Source: Pempheris klunzingeri
Lineage: Eukaryota; Chordata; Actinopteri; Acropomatiformes; Pempheridae
Direction: 5' to 3'
Assembly: GCF_042242105.1 (NCBI RefSeq)
Contig: NC_092016.1
Location: 10,926,501 to 10,990,500 of the forward strand
Length of the DNA stretch: 64,000 nt
A program made the position numbers and the translations under genes. Positions 1-17,170 of this stretch are shown one piece after another. Every line of letters begins with the position of its first letter. Positions within the stretch are counted from its first letter, which is position 1. The notes beneath the pieces were generated by a model. That model was not told the DNA's origin. It searched no databases and was given only the letters and a program-made list of their open reading frames with translations.

Positions 1-64
1 ACAGACGTCCTCTTTTTTACTTGTGTGACAAATCATGTCTGACACGTTCCACATTCAATGGCAG

Positions 65-3000
65 GATACTGGAAAATCACCAGAGGGAGCAGAAGGAAAG
101 CTATGAGACCCAAGTGGAGGGCCTGACACTGAAAATGGACCACCTTCAAAATGAGAGCAGCAAATTGCAAAACCTGTTCCAAGAGAAAAGTAATGTACAC
201 GAGAATATTCGCCAAGAAGTGTCCAGGCTTAACAGTGAGAACTCAGTGCGTTATGGCATTTTTTTAATTCCATATTTCACCTGTTGGGACACATGAGGTG
301 CAGAACACACCATGATTTATGCTTTCTCTTATTCGATGTAATCTACAGGTTATACCAGAGCTTAAACTACAGATTTCAGAGCTGCAGAGACAAAAGCACG
401 AATTGGAGGCCCATGCAGAGGAGCAGAGCAGAGAGTTGGCAGGTATATTTGAGTATTTCTTTTTTAATTGTTTCACTATGAAGCTCTTTTCCGGATTTGT
501 ACTTTACTTCTTCTTTTCTTTATTTTCCATCTGTATCATTTTAAAGAAAAAACTGAGGAGATCACTAACGTTCTGCAGAGGAAGATTAAAGAAGAGAGCT
601 CACAACGCAGGTAAAGTACTCTAAGACTCTTGACTCAAATCGCCAGTTTCTTGATTAAAGAAGTGATGGTGGTTTCTTGAGCCGTTCTGATTTTTGGTGC
701 TGTTTTAGGCACTTTGAGGAGAAAGCTGAGGAGCTGGAGGAGTTGAAGAGGGAGCTTCACAGCCGAGTAGAGGAGGTGGAAGAGGAAAATGATCACTTTA
801 AGCGGCAGCAGCTGATGGAGAGCGAGGCCAAGAACAAACTGCGACAGGAGACTTCACGGTTGACTGCTGAGAATATGGTGGGTGTGTGGATGAACGGAGT
901 GTGTGAATGCATGCCCTGTGTCTGCGTGAGAGTCAGTAACAAATTCTACTTTGCTTTCAGGACCTTGAAGAGCAGCTCGACCAGAAAGACAGATTAATAA
1001 AAAAACTCCTGAGTCAAATAAAGAGCCTTGAAACATCACAGAAAGGTAGCACTGGCGCTTGTACATGTGCATTGTAAAATAAAACCAACTCCTCCATGTT
1101 CATCACGTTAATGTTTCTCACACAGCGAAGCAAACGTCTGCGCCTGCCATTCCCAAAGACTACCTTGGCATGTTGGAGTACAAGAGAGAGGATGAATCCA
1201 GACTCATTCAAAACATCATTCTGGGTATTTTTTTATCAGTTTTATTTCTATTAGTCTGATATTGTCACATTTAAACCATTAATTCTGTAAGTTTGTCTGC
1301 CTTCCTCTACAAATATTGGAATTAATTAGATCAAACTTACTACATTCTGCTCACAGACCTGAAGACCAGAGGGGTGGCGGTCAGTATGATCCCCATTCTG
1401 CCAGCGTACATCCTCTTCATGTGTATCCGCCATGCTGACTACCTGAACGATGAAGCCAAACTTAAGTCTTTTATGAACGCAACCATCGGTGCTGTCAAAA
1501 AGGTCATCATGGTGAGGTTGAATCTCAGTCTAACAGCCTTTATCTCTACTGTTGAGCCGCTAAATAAATAACAGGTATAATCCAAAAACTATTATTCACA
1601 CGCACATCAAAGATTAGCTTGCTAGTGTGTTGGCAGCAGTTTAGTTTCCTCTAATTACTTCACCAAATGATATCTATGATCTGAAAAAGATAAACTGTCA
1701 CGTCTCTGAATATAACTGAGTTGCTGGAAACAAATGTAAGCAAAATGCAGCTGATGTTGTTTTTTTGTTTCAGAGTCACCCCAAAGATTTGGAGTTGTTG
1801 TCATTCTGGCTGTCAAACACGTATCAGCTGCTTAACTGTCTGAAGCAGTACAGTGGGGAGGAGGTCTGGATTTACTGTGTTTACCATGTTTGCTCTGTCA
1901 TGGTTTTTGTCCATCAGGTGTCAGACATGTTTTGACATTTTCTTGTTTTGCTTTGCTTTGTCGCCAAAAGGAGTTTATGAAACAAAGTACTTCTCGCCAG
2001 AAAAAGAACTGCTTGCAGAATTTTGATTTGTCAGAGCACAGACAGATTCTCAGCGACCTGGCCATCCACATCTACCATCAGTTTATCACGATCATGGAAA
2101 AAACCCTTGCTCCTGCAATTGGTATTTTAACTTCATCATTGTAGCATGCAGATTTTGACTGTGGTCAGCATTTATAAGCAACCTAAAATGTGCTGCTTTA
2201 CTCCCTCGTCCAACAGTACCCGGTATGTTGGAGCACGAGAGCTTACAGGGGATTTCTAGCATGAAACCGACCGGCTTCAGGAAGCGTACAAACAGCATCT
2301 ACGAGGACTCAGAGACACACACCATCTCCTCCATCATTCAGCAGCTCAGTGTCTTCCTCTCCACCATGAGCCAGCATGGCATGGAGCAGGGCCTCGTCAA
2401 ACAGGTCGTCAAGCAACTGTTCTTCCTGGTCGGCGCGACCACGCTCAACAACATCATGCTCCGCAAAGACATGTGTTCCTGCAGGAAAGGAATGCAAATT
2501 AGGTCTGTGGCTGTTTTTATGAGCGCAAAGGAGTATTTGTTTGGAGACTAAAAGTAGCTCATGGCGTCTCTGTGTGTTTAGGTGCAACATCAGTTACCTG
2601 GAGGAATGGCTGAAGGAGAAGGAGCTGCAAAGCTCTAATGCTATCGACACTTTGAGGCCGTTGTCTCAGGCCGCCTGGCTGCTGCAAGTCAACAAGTCCA
2701 CTGATGACGACGCCAAGGAGATCGCTGAAAAATGCACTGAACTCAACCCCGTTCAGGTACTTCATTCATGGAGTATTTGGTTTTTTTATATTAAAAATCC
2801 AGCTTCACTCTGATATGAAGCATAACTCACACTCGCATTTATAGATTGTCAAGATTTTGAACTCCTACACACCCATTGATGATTTTGAGAAAAGAGTGAC
2901 GTCCTCATTTGTCCGTAAAGTTCAGGTGAGCTCTGTTGTTCATTTAAAATACAGAGCTATATCATGAAATACTTCTACACCTGCTATACTTGCGCTTCCC

Positions 3001-3185
3001 TAAATATACCAATGTGCTCCAATGTGTTGCAGTCATTACTACAAGACCGCGAAGGGTCCACACAGCTGATGCTGGACTCAGACTACCGTTTCCAGGTCAC
3101 GTTTCCTTTCTGTCCGTCGTCGCAGGCCCTGGAGCAGCTGCAGGTCCCGAGCAGCCTTCATCTGGATTTCCTAACCAGGATCTGA
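65..3185 (+). CDS. myo5c: Unconventional myosin-Vc, C-terminal part (5' end outside window)
   Basis: Thirteen exons: 65-245, 349-442, 547-610, 709-877, 961-1045, 1126-1224, 1357-1511, 1774-1863, 1971-2121, 2217-2502, 2582-2756, 2845-2925, 3033-3185; all junctions are GT-AG with matching phases and the reading ends at TGA. About 594 residues are visible. The first five exons encode a charged coiled coil that dimerises the heavy chain; the rest is the DIL (dilute) cargo-binding globular tail, with [24 protein letters not shown] and [14 protein letters not shown]. The ending ([14 protein letters not shown], then [13 protein letters not shown]) resembles MYO5C rather than MYO5A or MYO5B, and adjacency to gnb5 agrees with the human MYO5C-GNB5 order. 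The family moves secretory and membrane vesicles along actin in epithelial cells. Motor head and IQ repeats lie before the window. I see no damage to the frame. Confidence 0.95.
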
Positions 3186-3311
3186 TCTTTCACTCCTCAT
3201 CACTGATTCATACTCCAGTGGCCTATAGCTGTTTTTTTATTGTATATATAAATATTTACACCACTTTTAATGAACAATTTACACCGTCTATTTAAAATTC
3301 AGGGCTGTTGA

Positions 3312-3317
3312 AATAAA
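3312..3317 (+). terminator. myo5c polyadenylation signal
   Basis: AATAAA lies 127 bases after the myo5c stop, with GT-rich sequence following. It is the first canonical hexamer downstream, so it is the likely 3' end signal. Confidence 0.6.
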
Positions 3318-4049
3318 GCTCAAGCACAGAACTCACAGAAACTTCAGCCTCCCCAACATGAGGATTTGCTGTTTTTCTCTGTTTTATATCACTGTGGTGA
3401 ATGTCATTAGGGTTTATTTGGGCTGTTGGTCAAAATAGTCTAACAGCCCTAAATTTTATTCCTGATGATCAAACATCACATTATTTAAATGCTGTTTCAG
3501 AGCCTTCCTTGTGCTGCTAGGAATAAAAATTCTAGATGGGGAAAAAATGAGTGATTTCTTGTTGTGTGGTGTCTAAAAATACTGAGAAATGAGCCAAGCA
3601 AATATCCACCATGTATGTTTTATTTTACAGTAACTGGAGAATGTAAATTTCCACCAGGTTTTTTAAAAAAAAGGACATGACCTCAGTGTTAAAATGCAAA
3701 AGTGGAATCAATAAATCTCAACAGTATTTTTAATCACTCACTCAAAACAGATTATTATTTAAATCTGTATTATATTTCTCATATACTTGTATCAACACCT
3801 ATTCAATATGATACTCTCTGTGAACAATATTTGCTTCCAGTGAAATAAATCGGTTTAATGTTTTAAAATGCTGCATTCATATGCTGCATTTTTGCATTAC
3901 AGACAAACAGCCTTGCGTTTAAATGCATTATTTAGCCGTAGAGTAGCGAGGCCGTGTCCTGTGTGGAGCAGCAGCATCACCAGTATGCAGGATCCTCCTC
4001 CTCCTCCTCTTCCTCCTCCTCTGGAAACTGGAGGAGCATCTTCTCCCTC

Positions 4050-4057
4050 TGACGTCA
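4050..4057 (+). promoter_or_regulatory. CRE (TGACGTCA) upstream of gnb5
   Basis: A perfect palindromic cAMP-response element lies about 100 bases before the gnb5 start codon, in a GC-rich stretch. The motif is seen directly; binding by CREB/ATF proteins is inference. Confidence 0.45.
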
Positions 4058-4154
4058 TGACAGCAGCATCAGCTGTTAGCTCCGCTTTAAGCCTTTTCGC
4101 TGCCGATCGCTGCCTGCACAAAGGAAATATATGAGATCCCCTCTAATCCCTGAA

Positions 4155-7615
<3,461 letters not shown>

Positions 7616-7937
7616 GGATGAAGACAGAGCAGATTCACCATTAAACAAACCTACTGAAGACACACCGATGTTTCTGTTTGCTAGAGTACAATCACAGACA
7701 TAGATTCTCAGTTTTGGTTGTACATAGGGCATATCAATAGCATTGTATATACTCCAGTCTCATGGTCAGGGTAGATTGACAGATTTCAGAGAATAATTAA
7801 ACCAACAGGCACGCTTGTATTACAGTATGAAAGAAAATTGCACTGAAGTACTTATGGTTACAACTTAAGATTTAAAATGTATATTGCAGAAAACAATATT
7901 GGTAGTGACTAGCATCAGTCTAAGATAGAAGTGACAC

Positions 7938-7943
7938 AATAAA
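7938..7943 (+). terminator. gnb5 polyadenylation signal
   Basis: AATAAA about 320 bases after the gnb5 stop, followed by GT-rich sequence. Further AATAAA copies occur downstream, so alternative 3' ends are possible. Confidence 0.5.
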
Positions 7944-8671
7944 GTGATGTATTGTATGTGCCCACAAAAAGGACATTACTTATTTATTTGTTTTCTTTGC
8001 ACAAATAGTATTGATGGAATGCAATTTTTGAAGAAAATGGGATGTAAGGACCAAAACGCATTAGCAAGAGATGATATGATATATTATGATATGAAGGAAC
8101 ACTGGCATAAAATATTATGAATAAAAGTACACATTTGTGGTTTATTAAAGTTGGAAATAGACAGCAAATTTGTGTATTTTCAATCCCACTCTCTGTGTGC
8201 CCGACAAACCAATATTACTCTATTATAACGAAAGCACATTTTCAGGTAAACTTAAAATACATATTGTAGATTTTCCATCCCCATAAAACATGGTTTACCT
8301 CTCATCTCTGTGCACATTCAGTCATTGCAGACACCCTGAACCTGTGGTCCCCCACTAGATATCTAAATACTAATATATAAAAACATGTTTAAATTCCTAG
8401 AATGTACTCCTTTTCATGCAGTGGTCCAATGGCTGTAATTTCATATTTACTGTAATTATTTTGTTGTAGTTTAGTGTACAGTTATACAAGGGACTGTTTA
8501 TCAAAGTATTATAAACATAATAAACGGAGTTTTGAATATCATCACTTTCTCATAATTGCTCCTCACCGTATGTTATTGTTTTACAGTTATTTTCTTATCA
8601 ACCTACTGAGATATTTAGACCTGACAGCCACTGTTTTTACCGAAGGTTTCTAATAAAGTTTCCCAAATACA

Positions 8672-8686
8672 ACCGGAAGTGACGTC
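8672..8686 (+). promoter_or_regulatory. ETS-CRE composite site upstream of ap4e1
   Basis: ACCGGAAGTGACGTC joins a GABPA/ETS site to a CRE half with no spacer, a known arrangement in housekeeping promoters. It lies about 180 bases before the ap4e1 start codon. The motif is seen; its function is inferred. Confidence 0.55.
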
Positions 8687-8866
8687 CTCCACAAGCCTTG
8701 ACTGCAGAACCAAAACAATGGCCGCCTGCATGCCAGCATCTTACCTGTTGGGATCTTTTTAAAGGTTTAACACGTAACTTCCACAGCCTCTGTTCAATAA
8801 ACTCTTACTGGGATGGATAGATGATCTAATAGGTGTGATTTGAAAGGGAAAAAAACAGCTGCCAAA

Positions 8867-11800
8867 ATGAGCGATGTTGTTGAGAAGACCCTGACAGCTC
8901 TGCCGAGCCTCCTGTCTTTAGACTCTCAGCCTGGATCCGCAAAACTGTCCTCCACCTCAAAACTAGGAAACCTCATCCGAGGGATCACTGAGCTGACGTC
9001 CAAACATGTGAGTGTGTCCTTAAACAGCTTATTATTTTAGGAGCTCATTTCAGGAGAAACAGGGTGTGTGAGTAAATGTTCTAATGTTAGCTTGCTAAGC
9101 TGCCTATGCTAACCCAAAAAAGTGTGTATATTTATTGCTATATGCTAATATTCCCACACAGAATAGTGCTAAGTTTCACAGACACCCTCTCGCCTCTGTT
9201 ACAGTACTATACTGTGGTAATTAAGCTAAAATCAGAGCTGAGACCATTTTAAATACTTGTCCTTGTTGGTGCGTTCATGTGCTTTTGATATCATCAGATG
9301 TGATGTTGGAGTCAGTTGCTAACATGCTTTGCATCCATAAACTGTGACGCACGACCTGGTAGGTTGAACATGGACGCTGTGAAAAACTGTTGCTGCCATT
9401 TCTCAAATATTTGATTTTGTGATATCCCACAAACACATGAATGCACTAATCAGCAATGGGTTACAGTTAGTGGTATAGGCTAAATACAGCTAATGTTCAC
9501 TGTGATGCCCTGACTATCTGAAGCAAGTCTTTATAACATGATTTTAATTGTGTGCTGGTATAGTACTTTGCTTTGAAGCAGCCATTGTTTAGCATTAAAT
9601 GTAGGAGGGTTTGCCATAATTAAAGGAGGAGGTTGTTCCATAGCATCAGCACAGTGTAAAGAAATGCTTACACATTGTCTTTAATCTATACAGTTTTAAA
9701 TTTGCTCCTCTGGCTCTGGTATTATGAAGTATTATGAAATAATTGGTGAATTAAGTACCTGGTGGCATCCGTCCCTGATATGTAGGACATTGGTTAAAGT
9801 ATGAACTTTTCACCTTACTTGATTAATGACAGCAAACAGAACACGATAGTGCCAACCCTGGCAGCAATTTCCTCTGTATTTGATTTTCTTGTCCTTATTT
9901 GTGTTTCCCCTCTTCAGGAGGAGGAAAAACTTATTCAGCGTGAACTAACATCCATCAAAGAACAAGTGTCCTCACCCAACACCTCCATGGTACAATCCTC
10001 CTGACTTCCCTTTTTGGTTTTGCACAAGTTAGTGTATTATGCAAAAGGAGTGTGGTGATGCCAAAAAGTATTGACGTGTTTGCTTCCTCCTTGTGTAATG
10101 TGATTCAGAGGCAGATGAAGGAGCTCATGGTGAGAGCAATCTACTGTGAAATGCTCGGTTATGAGGCTTCGTTCAGCTATATTCATGCCATTAAACTGGC
10201 TCAACAAGGCACTGTTCTGGAGAAAAGAGTCGGTACGTTCTTTTGTAGTCAGTTGAAAAGCTGACTCATTGCTCACCATCCTTAGCCAAAGGCTCTGCAA
10301 TGATCATGTTGTCTCATGATCAGCACATTGCCGCACATCATTTGTCATCACAACAAATGTATTCATTCAACAATAAAACAACTGCACCACATCTTCCTAC
10401 CCTGTTTTGGGCAAAAAAATTGTTTTGTGTGTGTCTTGCAGGTTATCTTGCTGTGTCTTTGTTTCTGAATGAAAATCACGAGCTGCTTCTTCTCCTTGTG
10501 AACACTGTATTAAAGGTGGGTATTAAGTTTTCACAGTAGGCTATTTGTCATCTGGTGTCTGAATAACGGATGTTGATTTTTTTTATTGTTTGTTTTCAGG
10601 ATCTTCAGAGCACAAACCTTATTGAAGTGTGCATGGCTCTAACTGTTGTCAGCCAGATGTTCCCCAAAGATATGATCCCTGCAATCCTTCCTCTGGTCGA
10701 GGAGAAACTTAATCACCCAAAGTAAGAAATGTTCTTTGCCCTTCTAGTCTGATCAAGTTTAAGTTTATTCATTCACATGATGAAGCAGAGCATGAAAAAT
10801 ATGCTTGAATATCATGATTTATCAGGGTTTCTCCTAAAAATTTGTAGAGAAATCATTCGACGAAAAGCAGTCCTGGCACTGTATAAATTCTACCTAATAG
10901 CCCCGAATCAAGTTCAACACATCCACAACAAGTTTCGCAAAGCTCTGTGTGACAAGGATCCCGGTGTCATGACAGCTTCATTACACATCTACCTACAGAT
11001 GATCCAGGTAATTTGTTTTTCTGGACTCTAGCAAACTGCATTTCTGGCCATAACAGCATCATACGCACATCTAGGTTGGGTCTACTGTGGTGTAATCCAG
11101 TCATGCCATGTATTTTCTACCATTATAGGAGAATCCAGAAGGTTACAAGGACCTGACAGCAAGTTTTGTCACCATACTGAAGCAAGTGGTGGGAGGAAAA
11201 CTACCCATGGATTTTAACTATCATAGTGTCCCTGCTCCATGGTTGCAAATTCAGCTTCTCAGAATACTGTCCTTACTTGGGAAAAACGACCAGAGGTAAT
11301 TATTACTTATTTTGTCCCTCAATCAAGTGAACGTTGATGCTGTCGCTTCACTCAAGTCCTTGCAAGTTGTGAGTCTGTTGTTTGTTGACAGCACAAGTGA
11401 GATCATGTATGATGTCCTGGATGAGTCATTACGGAGAGCAGAGATGAATCATAACATCACCTATGGTAAATAAAGTTTAAAATACTGGCATTTGTATTTT
11501 GTAAATCATTTATGTGCTGTCTTCAACCACTTGCTGAAATCTGTCTGTATTTCCAGCAATATTATACGAATGTGTAAGATGTATTTACACAATTCATCCC
11601 AAATCTGAACTTTTGGAAAAAGCTGCAAAGTGCATCGGCAACTTTGTTCTGTCTCCGAAGATTAATCTCAAATATCTTGGTAAGATCCAAAGAAAGCCTT
11701 TGATTTAAGTTATTTTTTTTCATTGGCACATGCGATTTTACATGTTCACTGTAGCAAATGGGTTTATTTGCTGTAGGTTTGAAAGCCCTCACCTACGTCG

Positions 11801-14800
11801 TCCAGCAGGATCCTAAACTGGCTCTGCAGCATCAGATGACAGTCATTGAATGTCTCGATCACCCTGACCTCATCATCAAGCGTGAGGTGGGGCAGATTAT
11901 GTTGTAATCTGGATTTTGGTGACAGAACTGTAGGTTTACTGCATTATGGGCCTTCTTTCTGTTTTCTTGTAGACGCTGGAGTTGCTTTTTCGCATCACTA
12001 ACGCCCAAAATGTCAGGGTGATTGTGGAGAAGATGCTGGAGTTTCTGCGCATCAGTAACGATGACTACACAACCATTGACCTAGTGGGGAAGGTGGCAGA
12101 ACTGGCAGAAAAATATCCTTCTGAGTGTGCTGAGCATACGATAAGAAAGAGACAGCACTCAGTGTTAAATGTAGTTTTATTATTTGGCCCACTGCACCTG
12201 GAAAAATGGAAAACCCTCACAAATATAAACCTCAGTCATATAATAAATATAAGCTGATTATAAAGTCTTCACTGATCCAAGAAGCAAATCATCACCAAAT
12301 ACATTGAAACTTGCTGTACCCCTTTGTTGCAGCTTTTCACTAGACTTAAACACAGACCAAAAGGGCAGTTGTTGAGGCCTTAAAAACACAAAATAAACTT
12401 TGTTTTATATCATTGGAAACTCACAGTTTTGACAAACAAGCTCATTGGTTCTAACAATTAAAATTATCACAAACTTTGCTTTTTGTAAAGATGAATTTAC
12501 TGTAATTTGCACAACTTTTAGCCTCTGACACAGCTGCAGTAAGACAATACAATGTAGTAGAAAGCATGGTTTGCAACTCTATTTTTATCAGTGGAACATA
12601 GTTTCTGACTCTCCTGTAGACGTGTACTGCTGGTTCAAGGCCTAAATTAATAAAAATGATAACCCTGTTGGACTGTGCTGAAGCCAAGTGATCTGCAGCT
12701 GAGTCTCTCTTTGTGTCTTACTACCAAATATATTGGTAAAGTTGTGTTAAACAAAACATTCAAATTAGTTCTGCAGAACTCCAATCCTTTAATAACATGC
12801 CCTTGTATATTTCTACCTTGTTTATTCCTATTTGTTGTGCTGATTGCTTTTCCTATACACAGTTGTACATATGCACCAGACAATGAATGGTTCATTGAGA
12901 CCATGAACACAGTGTTTTCACTGGGTGGAGACATGATGCAGCTTGACATCCCAAACAGTTTCCTTAAACTGCTGTCTGAGGGTGAGACAATCACACACTC
13001 AACTTATCCTGTAGTGCTGCTGTGTTGTGACATTTCGGCTCAGTGGTTCGACATTGATATTGATTAGAATGCAATGCTAATTTCTCTTTAATGGTCCAGG
13101 ATTTGAGAGCGAGGAGGAAGACAGGAAGCTGAGGCTGTTTGCTGTGGACTCATATGTTTCTCTGCTGCAAGGAGAGCCAGGCAAACTGCCACAGCGCTTC
13201 CTCCAAGTCATCAGCTGGGTGGGTGCCGTTTCAACAATGAGCTCTTTGAGCAATTTGTGTAATATTTATGTGATGATGGTAATGAGAACAAGAAGCAGAA
13301 AAAGGAAAATGAATATGTTGTTTGGAAAAAGTATACTTTAACTGACAGTATAGTATAACAAAACTAACAGTATAGTAGTGCATTTCAATAAAAGTTGGTC
13401 TCTTTAAAAGCAGAAGTGTTTTAAAAGATAGTTGTTAAAATAAAATGAGATACAAGTATGAATTTAGGTTTTCTAAATCTTTTGCAAATAAAATCCTAAG
13501 GATATTTAATGGCATACTAGTCCATACTATGCAGTGACATTCATGGCACAGTACGTTGACTTTTTACTGAATTTCCGCCTGCTCTGCCACACACAGGTCC
13601 TCGGTGAGTACTCCTACTTGAGGGAGGAACTTGAACCGGCCACAGTCCTGAGGCTCCTGGCCAAACTGTTAGACATGAAGAACACCAGCAGTGAGACCAA
13701 GAGCTGGGTCCTCATGGCAATGACCAAGCTCTGTGAGGGCGGGGCAGCTGTTTCTGTGGCCCAGGAGGTTTCTGAAACATACAGCAACTCAATGGACACA
13801 GTGCTGAGACAGAGGGCTCAGGAGCTGGAGCACCTCAGCCAAGACTCTGAACTACGAGCCAGGGTGCTACCTCGGGACGGTGGCCAGGAACCCCTGGAGG
13901 TAACATACGGGCATACATCCAATCAATACTCATAGAAATCTGGTTTAGTGACTCACTTTGTCGTTGTTCCTCTCTGGCAGAATACATGCTCATTATCTGG
14001 TGGTTGAAAGAAAAAACCTGAATACACATTCACTCCATGACACACATTTAGCCTCGTGACAGTATTTATCATCATCATCACTGTGGCTGTTACAACTTGT
14101 CTAGAGTAGCCTGGGGGTTTATCACCGAACTCCATTCAGTATCGAATGTAATGTCAATCAAGTAGAGAACAAGAATAATGTGCTAAATATACACATGCGT
14201 CCTCTGTTTGTTTAAAATTTCACCTACTCATATTGTCTTTTGTGGCAAAAAAGTCTAAACATGATATGTATGATATGAGATACACCTGCAAGCAATCACA
14301 TATTACACTTTAGTTCTAAATTGTCTGGAATTTTTCAAATGATTTTCTCATCCCCATTAAAGGAGAAGTTTGAACTTCCAGTTGTTGTGGGTTTTCAGGT
14401 GGATTCTTCTCTGTCGTTCCTGGATGGTTTCGTGTCGGAGGCGTTGGCCGCCGGCGCTGCTCCTTACAAGCCTCCCCATCAACGCCAGGAGGAGCTAGCT
14501 CAGGCAAAAGGTAAACACATTAAAATATTTGGGCTGTGGTGTGTTTGGCAGCATGTATGCTGCCGTTATTTCATTTGTTCTAACTTGGTTGTTTGTCTCA
14601 GCGTTGAGCCTGGAGCCATACAGCCTGTCCCTGCCCATTAGCGTGTCCTCCTGCAGCATCGCTGACAGACAGTCTCCTACACTGTTGTCCATGAGCTCTG
14701 GTCTGTCAGGCGATAGCACCGACATCTCACACAAAGGAGGGTATGTAGACAGAGTGCACATGCTTGTGCTGTCTGATTCAAAATATCTTACACAAACGCA

Positions 14801-17170
14801 TGGCTGGTTTAGAACTCACACTTTGAGATTTTTGTTTCAGCGCTACGACTCTGAAGCTCGATGGTGTGAAGAGAGTGTGGGGAAGGGAGGGCTACCTGGC
14901 GCAGAAGGAACCTGTGGAGGAAGCTGCCCATGTTGAGGTCCCAAGTCCCCTTCGGTCACCCAGCCAGCAGGGGGAGGCTGACAATTCACACAGCCAGACT
15001 CCCACTCCGACACCGACCTCTGAGCCTGAACAAGAGAAACAGCAGCTGGCATCTTCGCTGTTTGTCGGCCTGGGCTCTCAGAGCTCTGTGTGTCTGGTGA
15101 GCTTTGAATCCTTGGTGTGAAATAAGGCTGCCTGGTGTGATAAATTAAAAATATGAATCTTGTTGATTGATTTAAGATAAAACAATTGAAGTTACCTTTT
15201 TATCTATACCTATATTTTATCTTTCTATACAAAGACATTTATGTTATTTTCACATAAGACAGACAGTAAATCCTCATAATTTGAGATTTTAGATGGAAAA
15301 GCTGGAACCACAAAATGTTTGGTATTTTGGTTTGAAAATGGTTTAAATGAGTAATCAGTTGTGAAAATAAGTTGATTAATCGTTTCAGCTCTACCTAAGA
15401 TCTACAGACTCTTCTTGGCCATTTATGGTGTGATATTGCAACCCTTTGCTGTGTTTATTGTGAAAATTCACCCTGTAACAATGACAAAAATATGATACAT
15501 CATGCATTACTACAAATGCATCTGTTACAACTAAAACCTTTCCTTTGAACAGATGGAAAAATGTGAGCCAACAGCCCAGCGATTCAGAAGAAAAGCCAAA
15601 AGTCAAGGCCCGTCCTCAGGTGCCAGCGAGCAAACATCCAACTCCCTCGTCTCCACTTCGAACACAGTCGATAACTTGCTATGTGACAACGTTCTGGACA
15701 CCAACATTTCTTCAGAGCCGGCTATTTCTTCACCCAAACAGACATCCCCACTCTCTCAGCGCCAGAAGGGCTTGGGGTTATGTGACATTAAGGGAAGAAA
15801 CCCCTCTCTCAGTAAGGATAATTGTGTGGCAGCTAATGATCACGCTCCACATGAAGATCCAGACAGACCTAAAGACTTGTGCCTCAGTTCTCATCTTCCT
15901 GCAGAGCTCTCTGGACTCCCCCACTCAGAAATCACTCCACTGTCCTCCAACCAAAGCCTGGATCTCTCAGCCTGTCACGTGCAGAAAGAAGACTCTTTAG
16001 TGCTAGTTGTTTTCATTTACAACTCCTGTGACTCTGACATTCAGCAGATACTACTCAGGCTTGACTCAGATGAACTTGAGGTACAGTAATTAGTGAGTGG
16101 AAAACTGTGACATCCTATAAACTCCTTATTAGTCTTTTGTATTAAAGTGCGTTTCATTGTAATGTTTCTTTCAGGTGTCCTGTGTGTGTGACAGCCCCAT
16201 GCAGGAGGTGAGAAGCCACAGTGTAGCAGCCTGTCAGTATTCCCTGACTGTGAAGAGGCCTTCGGTCCATGTAGAAGTGGGTGGGACGGTATCTTACCAG
16301 CTGACTGTTGGGACGCTTCAGTCAGTACAGTTCTCATACAAACTGCCTCTAACCAGCTTCATCAGGTGAAATAATTTCTTCTTTTTTCCAAGTATGGCCG
16401 TGCAGAGACGACTAGTTACTTACTGCTGATTTCACATGTGTCCTTCAGACCTTTGACTGTGTCCACAGAGGAGTACGGGACCATGTGGCTGGCCTTCTCT
16501 CACGATACAAAGCAGAACCTGACACTGATAAGTGACGGCCAGGAGTCTCTCACCGCCACTCTGAATGTGCTGAAGAAGAAACTTCAGCTTCATGTCGTGG
16601 AAATCATAGGTGGACAGACATTTATTACTGTTATGTCAAGTTTGAGCTGTTAGACTTTTACCAACACTACTGAGTGCACTATTTTAAGCCTGATATATGT
16701 AATAACCAGCAGTGGCTAAATGTGTTACTCTGTGTTATATATATTTATTGTGGTAGCTTATAACTATCCCTCTCAATTTAAGGGCCACTTAATCACTATA
16801 TATGTAATAAAAAATCAAGTTCAAGTCATTAGTTTTGTTACTAATATTTTAGGGCATGTCACAGCATGATGTATGCATGTTACAACTGATACATATGTGA
16901 AAGGTGCAGTGGAACAGTATTAGACCGGTAGCTTGATAGTCGTTAAATGTATTACGCTTCCCATGTATTTTACAGTATTGATAAGTAACCTTTATTATTC
17001 TCCCTGCAGGCATGGAAGGTATAGTAGCTTGCCAGCTCCTCCAGGATCAGCCATGTCTGATGCACTGCCGTGTGCATGTGGGAACGCTGGCGGTGTGGCT
17101 GCGCTCTCCAGTCCCCGACCTGCCCGACTGCCTGATCTACCACTGTCAGAGAGCCTTACAGGAGCACTGA
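8867..17170 (+). CDS. ap4e1: AP-4 adaptor complex subunit epsilon-1
   Basis: Twenty-one exons: 8867-9007, 9918-9989, 10109-10232, 10442-10515, 10600-10721, 10848-11007, 11129-11295, 11392-11465, 11557-11679, 11777-11886, 11973-12112, 12869-12981, 13100-13218, 13597-13899, 14399-14510, 14602-14740, 14841-15096, 15553-16080, 16175-16365, 16449-16609, 17010-17170. They total 1,129 residues (human about 1,137). Residues 1-600 are the armadillo-like adaptin trunk, with SFSYIHAIKLAQQG, IIRRKAVLALYKF and PAPWLQIQLLRI. A Ser-rich hinge follows (exons 16-18), then a C-terminal ear. AP-4 forms vesicles at the trans-Golgi that carry, among others, ATG9. Start at MSDVVEKTLTALPSL by homology; an in-frame ATG lies nine codons upstream (8840). 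Intron 11 is of AT-AC type. The hinge exon 15553-16080 is the least conserved part. Confidence 0.97.
12113..12868 (+). other. U12-type AT-AC intron in ap4e1
   Basis: Exon 11 ends in GAA AA and is followed directly by ATATCCTT, the exact minor-spliceosome AT-AC donor. The next exon begins A TAT GCA CCA GAC after ...TTGTAC, restoring AELAEKYAPDNEWF as in mammalian AP4E1. TTCCTATAC, close to the U12 branch-point consensus, lies about 12 bases before the AC acceptor. No GT-AG pair restores the frame at this junction. Confidence 0.88.
15340..15395. mobile_element. Fragment of the ATTAATCG-type dispersed fish element
   Basis: TTGATTAATCGTTTCAGCTC in ap4e1 intron 17 matches the end of a common fish non-autonomous repeat whose ends read ATTAATCGATTA...GTTGCAGC. 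A longer copy is at 60105-60375. Confidence 0.4.

Larger units (their letters stand above)
3186..4130. other. myo5c 3' UTR and gnb5 upstream region
   Basis: No coding exon is visible. The first part is the AT-rich 3' UTR of myo5c. From about 3900 the base composition rises in GC, with a TCC/CCT-rich stretch at 3990-4022 and a CRE, fitting the promoter and 5' UTR of gnb5. Confidence 0.6.
7616..8866. other. gnb5 3' UTR and ap4e1 promoter region
   Basis: AT-rich and without coding exons up to about 8660, where an ETS-CRE composite marks the likely ap4e1 promoter. I see no trace of the genes that lie between GNB5 and AP4E1 in human (BCL2L10, MAPK6, LEO1 and others, from memory). Confidence 0.6.

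Noticed and set aside
14529-14936. 135-codon plus-strand open frame in ap4e1.
   Set aside because: It bridges the intron between the exons at 14602-14740 and 14841-15096; the assembled ap4e1 frame explains both exons.
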